From JAAFIP01 sp043747295 (GTDB taxonomy: Bacteria; Pseudomonadota; Gammaproteobacteria; Burkholderiales; Burkholderiaceae_C), in NCBI GenBank assembly GCA_043747295.1, contig JAYTPK010000168.1, positions 1 through 64,000 of the forward strand: a stretch of DNA of 64,000 nucleotides, in the 5' to 3' direction. The position numbers were made by a program, and so were the translations under genes. Shown in pieces: positions 14,812 through 21,525 of this stretch (position 1 is the first letter of the stretch; the number at the start of each line of letters is the position of its first letter). Under the pieces are notes generated by a model. It had not been told where the DNA came from, made no database searches, and was given only the letters and a program-made list of their open reading frames with translations.

Positions 14812-16461
14812 TTACTGCAGTTTAATTTTCATGGGAATAGCGTGGCGGGTGTGACGCACTTGGTTATGGTCAAACACAGACACCCACATGTAGTTGCCCG
14901 TCGCAATAGGTTGGTCGTATTTGGAACCCGTGTTCAACACGCGCGATGCCTCCAGGGTCCACCAGCCGTCCTTCCACTGCGCATGGGCACTCACGTCACC
15001 GCGGTCACCCATATGCGGGCCATCAATAATGGCCGATGGGATGACGGTGCCCACCGGAATAGCCGCATCTGCTTCTGCTGTAAAAGGCTGCAGGTCAGCG
15101 CGTGCCATCCAATACTTGCCATCGTCGCTAGCGTTGGTGTCAGGGTTAAATTTACCCATCTCAGCTTGTTGAGCCGCTAGGTTTTTGGGCAGAAATTTGA
15201 CCTTGACGTACGGGCTGTCTTTGATACGCTCAAAATTCTGATCGTAGCCACCACCAGTTTTCGGGTCTTGGGTATAACCGCCCGTATAGCGTCCGGGTTT
15301 TACATCCATCAGCGCGCCAAAGTAGTTGTCATCAAATTGGTTAAACGCCCCTGTGCGCACGCTCTTCCAGTGCCACACGTCGGCTAAGCTACCGTCCGTG
15401 GCAGCATGCAGACCCAAGCCGTTGGAGGGACCTGGCTTGTCCGCAAATGGCTTGGCACCCAAGCGCACGGTGTTGCCACCAGCAACGGGAGATTCGGCAA
15501 TCATCACAGCAAACTTATCTTCGTAGAATTCGTTCTCGTCGTTGTTGTAGTAGTTGCTATGCAACAGCTTCCAGCCTTGGGCTGTTTTTTGCAGTGGAAT
15601 ATGTTTTTGGCTGCGCGTGGGGTCTTGCCACTTAAACAAGAAGTAGGCTTTGTTGCCATCGTGCAGTGCACGCACATACACAGGCACTTCGCCGCTTTTA
15701 TCGGCCAGGTTAAAACCGCGCGACGTATGCACTTTGACTTCTGGTGCTTGCTGCCATATCGCGTCGTCACCTTTTCCATCGAGCACAGGCAAGGTAGTAG
15801 TTTTGATCACACTGAGTGTCATCTGGGCAGTTTGATCCGCTACATAAGCCATAGCTGCACCGCCCAGGCCTGCAGCGGTTGCAAACACCGCACCCATGCC
15901 GTAGGCTAAGCGCGGGGTCAAAATTTTCAGCAGATGGCGAAAACCACCCAGCACCACATGGGCCACTACATGCAATCCCATGTAGACCACAAAACCCCAA
16001 GACAGCCACTGGTGCACAAGAATCAACGGGTCGGTGGGCAATAAGCCTGGAGAAAAGTACACCCAAGTACCTGTGAATGCTGCACCAGCCAGCAACACAA
16101 ACGATACCCAGTAAATCAAGCGGTTAATGGCCTGCCAGCGGGTGGCGTGATCTGCACTTTTCAATGCCGACAGGCGCAGGGACAAACGCGCACCCAAACC
16201 CATGCGCCACAAAAAAACAACATAAGCAATAACCAGTGCGGTCAGCACCGAGGCACTTACAAAGTGCCAGCGCAGCACGTTACCTTGAATCACCAGCACA
16301 TCCAGCCATTTCAGCAAGCCCGTGCTGTCGGTCATGCTGGCAATGCGCCAGCCCGTGGACACGCTGGCCAGCAAGGCTATAACCAGACCCCAGTGGATTA
16401 ACACGGTGGGAAGGTCAGAAGATTTTGAAGTGCGTTGTAGCAATGTTTTTGTTTGGTTCAT
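14812..16461 (-). CDS. Cytochrome b561-type membrane protein fused to an ethylbenzene-dehydrogenase-like heme domain
   Basis: 549 residues in two parts. Residues 1-210 form a hydrogenase-type cytochrome b with five spans and candidate heme ligands H23, H66, H150, H164 and H168. Residues 215-549 resemble the heme b-binding gamma-subunit domain of ethylbenzene dehydrogenase/DMSO-reductase-type enzymes (PF09459-like): TTTLPVLDGKGDDAIWQ, VRALHDGNKAYFLFKWQDPT, ENEFYEDKFAVM, WTLEASRVLNTGSKYD. The second part should face the periplasm. Together with the reductase gene that follows, this suggests electron flow from NAD(P)H through quinone or heme to a periplasmic acceptor. That route is inference. 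Confidence 0.8.
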   Translation of the reverse strand: MNQTKTLLQRTSKSSDLPTVLIHWGLVIALLASVSTGWRIASMTDSTGLLKWLDVLVIQGNVLRWHFVSASVLTALVIAYVVFLWRMGLGARLSLRLSALKSADHATRWQAINRLIYWVSFVLLAGAAFTGTWVYFSPGLLPTDPLILVHQWLSWGFVVYMGLHVVAHVVLGGFRHLLKILTPRLAYGMGAVFATAAGLGGAAMAYVADQTAQMTLSVIKTTTLPVLDGKGDDAIWQQAPEVKVHTSRGFNLADKSGEVPVYVRALHDGNKAYFLFKWQDPTRSQKHIPLQKTAQGWKLLHSNYYNNDENEFYEDKFAVMIAESPVAGGNTVRLGAKPFADKPGPSNGLGLHAATDGSLADVWHWKSVRTGAFNQFDDNYFGALMDVKPGRYTGGYTQDPKTGGGYDQNFERIKDSPYVKVKFLPKNLAAQQAEMGKFNPDTNASDDGKYWMARADLQPFTAEADAAIPVGTVIPSAIIDGPHMGDRGDVSAHAQWKDGWWTLEASRVLNTGSKYDQPIATGNYMWVSVFDHNQVRHTRHAIPMKIKLQ

Positions 16462-16677
16462 GGCGGTATAAATTTCTGTTTACTTACAAAAATGTTGTAG
16501 TTCGTGACCTTGAACCTCAATAAAAACACATAAAGACACGAAATATACAACTGCAGTACTATATGCATATCATTGTCACTTCATTGTCAATACTCACCAA
16601 TAACCCTGCAGAACATTAAGAATTAGAATACTTCAAGGTGTAAATGTGGTAATTTAGCGTCTAAAGAAGGAGTAAAT

Positions 16678-17823
16678 GTGAAAAATTACACAAAATTTGG
16701 GCGCTCGCTTGTCGCCTTATTGCTTACAAGTAGTGTGCTTTGCAGCACAACAGCGCATGCCGAACCCGGCGTAGGTACGAACGAAATTGTTATCGGGCAA
16801 AGCATTGGTTTGCAAGGCGGCAAAGACGCTTTTGCTGTTGCAGTCAACCAAGGCGTTAAGCTGTACATAGACTCTGTCAATGCAGCAGGTGGTGTGTCGG
16901 GGCGCAAACTGATCATCAAAGCACTGGATGACGAAGGCAAAGGAGCCACAGCAGAGGCCAATGCCCGCAAACTGGTCGACGAAGGCGTATTTTTACTGTT
17001 TGGCTCTATTGGCGGTGGCCCAAGCACGGGGGTGATGAAGGTCGCTAACGAAAAACAAATCCCGTTCTTTGGCCCAATGGCTGGCTCGCCAGTGCTGCGC
17101 CGCCCACACCAAGCCATGGTGTTCCCGGTGCGCGCCGAGCACCGCGAGGAGTTTCGCAGCTTGTTAACTGCCGCTAAAAGCCTGGGTTTGACCAATGTGG
17201 CGTTTATGTACAGCGACTCTGAAGTTGGCAAGATGCACTTAGAAAATGTGAAGATTGCTACCAAAGATTTTGGCCAGCAGCTGGTGCTGCCTATCCCCGT
17301 AAAAGGCGACACCACCGATGCGCAGCTGGACGAGGCGGTAGCTGCCATGGAGAAAAACAAAGTCACCGTCCTGCTGCACAACGCACCTGGCAAGCTGTTT
17401 GCCAAAGTGGTGCAAAAAGCCAAAGCCAAAGGCTTGACGATTCAGTTCATGGGCGTGAATCAAGAGTCGTTTGAAATAGCCAAAATGCTTGGCAAAGATG
17501 CGGATGGCATTACGTTTGCCCAAGTGGTGCCCAGCCCATGGCAACGCAAACGCGAGCTGGCGCGTGAATACCAAGAGATGGCCAGCAAAGCAAAAATTGA
17601 GCTGAACTATGGCAGCTTGGAGGGTTTTATGACCGCCAAGGCACTGGTGATGGCGCTGCGGTCCACTGGCAAACAGCTTACCCGCACCAGCTTTGTCAAA
17701 ACCGTGGAGCGCAGCGAGTTTGACCTGGGTGGGCTGATTGTTAAGTACACGCCAGGTGACCACCAGGGCTCCAAGTTTGTAGATTTATCACTGCGCTCAC
17801 GTGATGGTATTTTTTTGCATTGA
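16678..17823 (+). CDS. ABC transporter substrate-binding protein, LivK-like
   Basis: A 381-residue periplasmic binding protein of the branched-chain amino acid type. The GTG at 16678 is preceded by a strong ribosome site (AAGAAGGAG); the ATG two bases earlier meets a stop at once. A signal peptide ends near AHAEP. Family motifs are EIVIGQSIGLQGGKD, GVKLYIDSVNAAGGVSGRK, FLLFGSIGGGPSTGV and NYGSLEGFMTAKAL. No permease or ATPase lies nearby, so it is an orphan receptor in this window. Such proteins often bind aromatic acids or amides in this group of bacteria. Confidence 0.85.
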   Translation: MKNYTKFGRSLVALLLTSSVLCSTTAHAEPGVGTNEIVIGQSIGLQGGKDAFAVAVNQGVKLYIDSVNAAGGVSGRKLIIKALDDEGKGATAEANARKLVDEGVFLLFGSIGGGPSTGVMKVANEKQIPFFGPMAGSPVLRRPHQAMVFPVRAEHREEFRSLLTAAKSLGLTNVAFMYSDSEVGKMHLENVKIATKDFGQQLVLPIPVKGDTTDAQLDEAVAAMEKNKVTVLLHNAPGKLFAKVVQKAKAKGLTIQFMGVNQESFEIAKMLGKDADGITFAQVVPSPWQRKRELAREYQEMASKAKIELNYGSLEGFMTAKALVMALRSTGKQLTRTSFVKTVERSEFDLGGLIVKYTPGDHQGSKFVDLSLRSRDGIFLH

Positions 17824-17842
17824 TAGTGTTTATAGCTATATG

Positions 17843-17906
17843 CTACTAATTTCATAGCTGCTTAAGTAGTAAATACTTGGACTACAGCCCATTTAGATAG
17901 GTAAAA
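17843..17906 (+). repeat. Dispersed repeat, copy 2 (intergenic)
   Basis: The core ctactaatttcatagctg, gcttaagtagtaaa and tacttggactac is followed by the tail agcccatttagataggtaaaag. The tail's last bases run into the terminator hairpin at 17904. It lies 20 bases after the Liv-type binding protein gene. Confidence 0.85.
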
Positions 17907-17935
17907 GGCTCCTGAACCGTAGTTCAGGAGCCTTT
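17904..17935. terminator. Bidirectional intrinsic terminator
   Basis: A perfect 14-bp inverted repeat, AAAGGCTCCTGAAC and GTTCAGGAGCCTTT, with the loop CGTA. It lies between the stop of the binding protein gene (17823, plus) and the stop of the flavodoxin gene (17955, minus), with A and T ends at both sides, so it can serve both genes. Confidence 0.9.
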
Positions 17936-17954
17936 AAACCATCGTAATCAGAGA

Positions 17955-18488
17955 TTAGCCGCGCAGCTTAGTGGCCACCTCAGCAACGCGCTTGCCATAA
18001 GCCTGCGCTGTGTCCAAATCGCCCTGCGGGATTTTGTCTGCTGGGTCGTTGGGGCCGCATTGCGCCATCACACCGCTGTAAGAGCCGATACGGTTAATGT
18101 TGCCGTCGCCCATCATAGGCTGGCCAACCCATACCATGCCTTGCTGCATGGACAGGGTGATGAAGTATTGCAGGGTAGACAACTTATCGCCGCTCAAGCC
18201 CGCAGACACTGTGAAGCCACCGGCCACTTTGTCTTTCCAGGCGCTGCTAAACCACTTTTTGCTGCTGGCATCGGCAAACTTTTTAAACTGCCAGCTGGCC
18301 ATACCCATGTAGGTGGGGCTACCCATGATGATGCCATCTGCTGCATCCAACGTGGCCCATTGCGCGTCGGTGAGGTTGCCGTCTGCATCGATAGCGACCA
18401 GGTCTGCCCCTGCGCCTTTGGCTACAAATTCAGCCACACGCTGGGTGTGACCATAACCTGAGTGATAAACAACTGCTACTTTTGCCAT
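17955..18488 (-). CDS. Flavodoxin-family NAD(P)H oxidoreductase (WrbA-like)
   Basis: A 177-residue FMN protein. The start at 18488 is chosen because GGAGAATTTCTC precedes it. The phosphate loop is VVYHSGYGHTQRVAE at 6-20, and further flavin contacts are IMGSPTYMGMASWQFK near 53-68 and SAGLSGDK near 93. It is related to WrbA-type quinone reductases, though shorter than WrbA (about 198). It is the last gene of an operon with DUF2798 and two pirins, divergent from a LysR gene; such sets often respond to electrophiles or quinones (inference). Confidence 0.85.
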   Translation of the reverse strand: MAKVAVVYHSGYGHTQRVAEFVAKGAGADLVAIDADGNLTDAQWATLDAADGIIMGSPTYMGMASWQFKKFADASSKKWFSSAWKDKVAGGFTVSAGLSGDKLSTLQYFITLSMQQGMVWVGQPMMGDGNINRIGSYSGVMAQCGPNDPADKIPQGDLDTAQAYGKRVAEVATKLRG

Positions 18489-18501
18489 GAGAAATTCTCC
18501 T

Positions 18502-18762
18502 TTATTTGGCGGTTTGGGGATGAGGTGGCGCAGGCATCTGCACCGTAAGAGAGACAAGTTTTTGCACCAGCGGTCTAAAGGCAAATGCCACAAAAAACGC
18601 TACTGGAAAAGCCACTAACCAAGCTTGTAACCAGCGAACAAAGTAGCCCACAGCTAAGCCTGTGTTAACGGCGGTGATCATGCCACTCATCAACACGCTC
18701 ATGGTGAGCGACATCCAAAAGGCTATGGCGATCGGGGTATATTTAGGATGTAATTTTTTCAT
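18502..18762 (-). CDS. DUF2798 small membrane protein
   Basis: An 86-residue protein with two hydrophobic spans (about 9-35 and 45-70) and the DUF2798 pattern HPKYTPIAIAFWMSLTMSVLMSG and WLQAWLVAFPVAFF. Function is unknown. It begins 15 bases after the pirin stop; a tandem 13-bp duplication has produced a second, out-of-frame ATG at 18775 just ahead of the true start. Confidence 0.85.
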   Translation of the reverse strand: MKKLHPKYTPIAIAFWMSLTMSVLMSGMITAVNTGLAVGYFVRWLQAWLVAFPVAFFVAFAFRPLVQKLVSLTVQMPAPPHPQTAK

Positions 18763-18781
18763 GGTTAATTTTCATGGTTAA
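18756..18781. repeat. 13-bp perfect tandem duplication at a gene boundary
   Basis: TTTTCATGGTTAA occurs twice head to tail. On the minus strand it spans the pirin stop codon and the DUF2798 start codon. The upstream unit contains an ATG that opens only ten codons before a stop. Confidence 0.75.
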
Positions 18782-19665
18782 TTAATGGGTGAAAAGGATT
18801 CAAGATGCCCCATCTCGCCGCGTGCAAAGGCACGCCTGTAAGCCAAAATATCATCTGCCGAGTTGCCCGTGAACGGGCCACCTGAGTAGATTGGCTCTTT
18901 GATCGGCGTGCCGCTGAAAAACACGCCACGCAATGCCTGTTTGCCTGCCTTGATGCGCGCCAAGCTCATGGCATATGCGTCAGACGCTTCAAAAATAATA
19001 GCGCTTTGTGCAATATCCGCCTGGACTTGCGCATCAAAACTGCCTGACCTAATAACAAAAAACGCGTTATCACCTGATTTAACAGGAATGTCCACCTGCG
19101 CTCCCGCTTGCAAAGTCACATCGAGCAAGTTGACACGGGTAAGCCAGCGTGCATCTTGTCCAATCGGTGAGTAATGACCGCCCAACTCACCCGCCACCAC
19201 GCGCAGGCTGCCACCTTCAAAGTCAACAACTGGCATGTCGGTGTGTTTGACTTTAAAAGCCACAGGCTCGGTGGATTTATGAACTCGACTCAGATTCACA
19301 AACACCTGCAAGCCCTGCTCAGTTTTACCCGCCTGCGCTGGTGTTTCTTCATGCATTGCGCCGCGCCCGGCTTGAAACCAATGCAAATCGCCAGGTTCAA
19401 TCAAGCTGTGATCGCCCATCGAATCGCGGTTGACCGTGCCTGCCTCAGATTCAGGCAAGGTGAGCGAGACAGCGCTCATGCCTGCATGCGGATGTGGGCC
19501 AAACGGGTTAGAGCGCAGGGTATAGCTGTCAATGCCGATGAAGGGGTCGATCCAGCTTGCGTCCACACGCAACATATGCGCACCCGAGCTGGCATCAAAG
19601 CCGTGATAGGGCATGGCCACGACGGCCTTGATGGTCAAGAGAGGATGAAGTTCTGCTCCGCACAT
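18778..19665 (-). CDS. Pirin family protein (first, longer)
   Basis: A cupin-fold pirin of 295 residues. The ATG at 19665 has AAAGGAAA in front. The N-terminal cupin shows the metal-site pattern NPFGPHPHAGMSAVSLTLPE and GDLHWFQAGRGAMHEETP. The C-terminal half carries the pirin C domain (FFSGTPIKEPIYSGGPF-NS). Pirins of this type act as metal-dependent quercetinase-like dioxygenases or as redox co-regulators. It lies 24 bases after a second, shorter pirin gene in the same operon. Confidence 0.85.
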   Translation of the reverse strand: MCGAELHPLLTIKAVVAMPYHGFDASSGAHMLRVDASWIDPFIGIDSYTLRSNPFGPHPHAGMSAVSLTLPESEAGTVNRDSMGDHSLIEPGDLHWFQAGRGAMHEETPAQAGKTEQGLQVFVNLSRVHKSTEPVAFKVKHTDMPVVDFEGGSLRVVAGELGGHYSPIGQDARWLTRVNLLDVTLQAGAQVDIPVKSGDNAFFVIRSGSFDAQVQADIAQSAIIFEASDAYAMSLARIKAGKQALRGVFFSGTPIKEPIYSGGPFTGNSADDILAYRRAFARGEMGHLESFSPIN

Positions 19666-19689
19666 GGCGAGTTTCCTTTGAAACAACGG

Positions 19690-20391
19690 TTAAGCTGATA
19701 AATCAAACACGATGACTTCAGCGTCATGGCCACCCTGCAGCGCCAGCGTGTTCTCGCCCTCTAGCTTGGCAGCGTCGCCACCGGCCAGCTGTTGGCCGTT
19801 GACATTGAGCTGGCCACGCACCAAGTGCACATAAGCTTTGCGTGCTGGATCGAGCGCAATTTGCGCCTGCTCTGCACCGTCAAACAGGCCTGCATACATC
19901 TTGGCATCGGCATGGATGGTGACGCTGCCTTGAACGCCATTGTTGCTGGCCACCAAGCGCAGCGCGCCGCGCTTCTCAGGCGTGGCAAAAGTTTTTTGCT
20001 CGTAGCCGGGTGCAATGCCAAACACGTTAGGCTGAATCCAGATTTGAAAGAAATGGGTTTCATGCTGCGGTGCGTGGTTAAACTCGCTGTGCAAAATGCC
20101 TGTGCCCGCACTCATGCGCTGCACGTCGCCCGGCGGTATGCTGGCGGCGTTGCCTACGTTGTCTTTGTGGCCTATAGAGCCGCTCAGCACATAGCTGATG
20201 ATCTCCATATCTTTATGACCATGGGTGCCAAAGCCAGTGCCAGGCGCAATGCGGTCTTCGTTGATCACGCGCAGGTTGCCCCAGCCCATATGCGCTGCGT
20301 CGTGGTAGCCCGCAAAGCTAAATGAATGGTAGCTTTTAAGCCAGCCGTGGTCGGCGTAGCCACGGTCTTGGGATTTGCGTAGGGTGATCAT
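19690..20391 (-). CDS. Pirin family protein (YhhW-like bicupin)
   Basis: A 233-residue bicupin. The ATG at 20391 gives the usual family N-terminus MITLRKSQDRGYADHGWLKS-HSFSFA. The metal-binding cupin has FGTHGHKDMEIISYVLSG and GDVQRMSAGTGILHSEFN, giving three His and one Glu. Homologues such as E. coli YhhW cleave quercetin in vitro. It is the first gene of the operon and is read away from the LysR gene across 134 bases. Confidence 0.9.
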   Translation of the reverse strand: MITLRKSQDRGYADHGWLKSYHSFSFAGYHDAAHMGWGNLRVINEDRIAPGTGFGTHGHKDMEIISYVLSGSIGHKDNVGNAASIPPGDVQRMSAGTGILHSEFNHAPQHETHFFQIWIQPNVFGIAPGYEQKTFATPEKRGALRLVASNNGVQGSVTIHADAKMYAGLFDGAEQAQIALDPARKAYVHLVRGQLNVNGQQLAGGDAAKLEGENTLALQGGHDAEVIVFDLSA

Positions 20392-20465
20392 GGTGCAGCC
20401 TTTCATTGAACAGCTCAGTTAAAGCAACTCATCACTGTATATGGCTAATATAAAGCCCTTATGTC

Positions 20466-20493
20466 ATCAAATCAATTGCCTTTATTTGTTGAT
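20466..20493. promoter_or_regulatory. LysR-type operator candidate
   Basis: CAAAT-N11-ATTTG (20468-20488) is a perfect T-N11-A box of the LysR consensus, extended by ATC on the left and TTGAT on the right. It lies in the divergent promoter between the pirin operon and the LysR gene, about 35 bases before the latter. Confidence 0.6.
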
Positions 20494-20525
20494 TAGATGC
20501 AAATTTTTTGAATATACTGCGGCTG

Positions 20526-21470
20526 ATGAATACTGCCGACCTAATTACCCCCGAAGCCCTGCGCATGCTACAGGCTGTAGCGCAAGAAGGCTCTCTGGCC
20601 GGTGCCGCGCGCAAGCTGGGCGTGGTGCCCAGCGCCCTGACCTACCGCGTGCGGCAAATAGAAGACGGCTTGGATGTGCTGCTATTTGACCGCAGCGCAC
20701 GCAAAGCCGTGCTCACCGATGCAGGCCAAGAGCTGCTGCGCGAGGCCCAGAGAATTTTGGGCCAACTAGACGCTGTGGCCCAGCGCGTTAAACGTGTGGC
20801 CACCGGCTGGGAGCCGCAGCTCACCATTGCCGTGGGTGGCCTGATTTCGCAGCGCACGGTGATGGAGTTGTGCGAGGCTTTTTTTGCGCTTGACCCGCCC
20901 ACGCAGCTGAAAATTCGCATAGAAAATTTATCAGGCGCTTGGGAGGCCGTAGAAAGCGGCTTGGCCGACCTTACTATTGGCAGCCTGGACGAGCCCAGCC
21001 AGTCTGCAGGCATGGTAAGCAAGCCGCTGGGCGATGTGCCCTTTGTGTTTGCCGTAGCGCCCCACCACGCTCTGGCCGCCCTGCCCGACCCTGTGAAAGA
21101 CGACACCGTAGCCCAACACCGCGCCGTGGCCGTGGCCGACAGCGCGCGGCGCGGGCCCACCGTCACCGTGGGCTTATTGCCCGGTCAGCGAGTGTTAACG
21201 GTAGATAGCATGCAAGCCAAGCTGGATGCGCAACTGCGTGGTTTAGGCTGCGGCTTTTTACCGTTGTGCATGGCGCAACCGTATATCGACACGGGGCGCT
21301 TGGTAGTTAAACGCACCGCGCGCGCTTCACGGGTGGCTAAGCTCAGCTACGGCTGGCGCGCACCTGGGGCCAAGGCCCAGCTAGGCAAAGCGCTAGGCTG
21401 GTGGGCAGCGCAGCTGGGCAATGCGCGCACACGCAATGCGTTGATGCATGTCCACGCAGCCCAAAATTAG
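20526..21470 (+). CDS. LysR family transcriptional regulator
   Basis: A 314-residue regulator. The N-terminal winged helix-turn-helix (about 8-67) reads ALRMLQAVAQEGSLAGAARKLGVVPSALTYRVRQIE, and an effector-binding domain follows from about 95. The start at 20526 gives the standard LysR length. It is divergent from the two-pirin/DUF2798/flavodoxin operon, with a T-N11-A box between, so it likely controls that operon and itself. The effector is unknown; electrophile or quinone sensing is inferred from the targets. Confidence 0.9.
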   Translation: MNTADLITPEALRMLQAVAQEGSLAGAARKLGVVPSALTYRVRQIEDGLDVLLFDRSARKAVLTDAGQELLREAQRILGQLDAVAQRVKRVATGWEPQLTIAVGGLISQRTVMELCEAFFALDPPTQLKIRIENLSGAWEAVESGLADLTIGSLDEPSQSAGMVSKPLGDVPFVFAVAPHHALAALPDPVKDDTVAQHRAVAVADSARRGPTVTVGLLPGQRVLTVDSMQAKLDAQLRGLGCGFLPLCMAQPYIDTGRLVVKRTARASRVAKLSYGWRAPGAKAQLGKALGWWAAQLGNARTRNALMHVHAAQN

Positions 21471-21525
21471 GCCTTTGTAAGCTAGGCCTTTGGAGATTAA
21501 AACTAACCGATGCAATGTGAGTCAT

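Noticed and set aside
16462..16677. FNR-like site in the intergenic region (ttgtcacttcattgtcaa)
   Set aside because: It is a short direct repeat rather than the TTGAT-N4-ATCAA dyad; no support for an FNR site.
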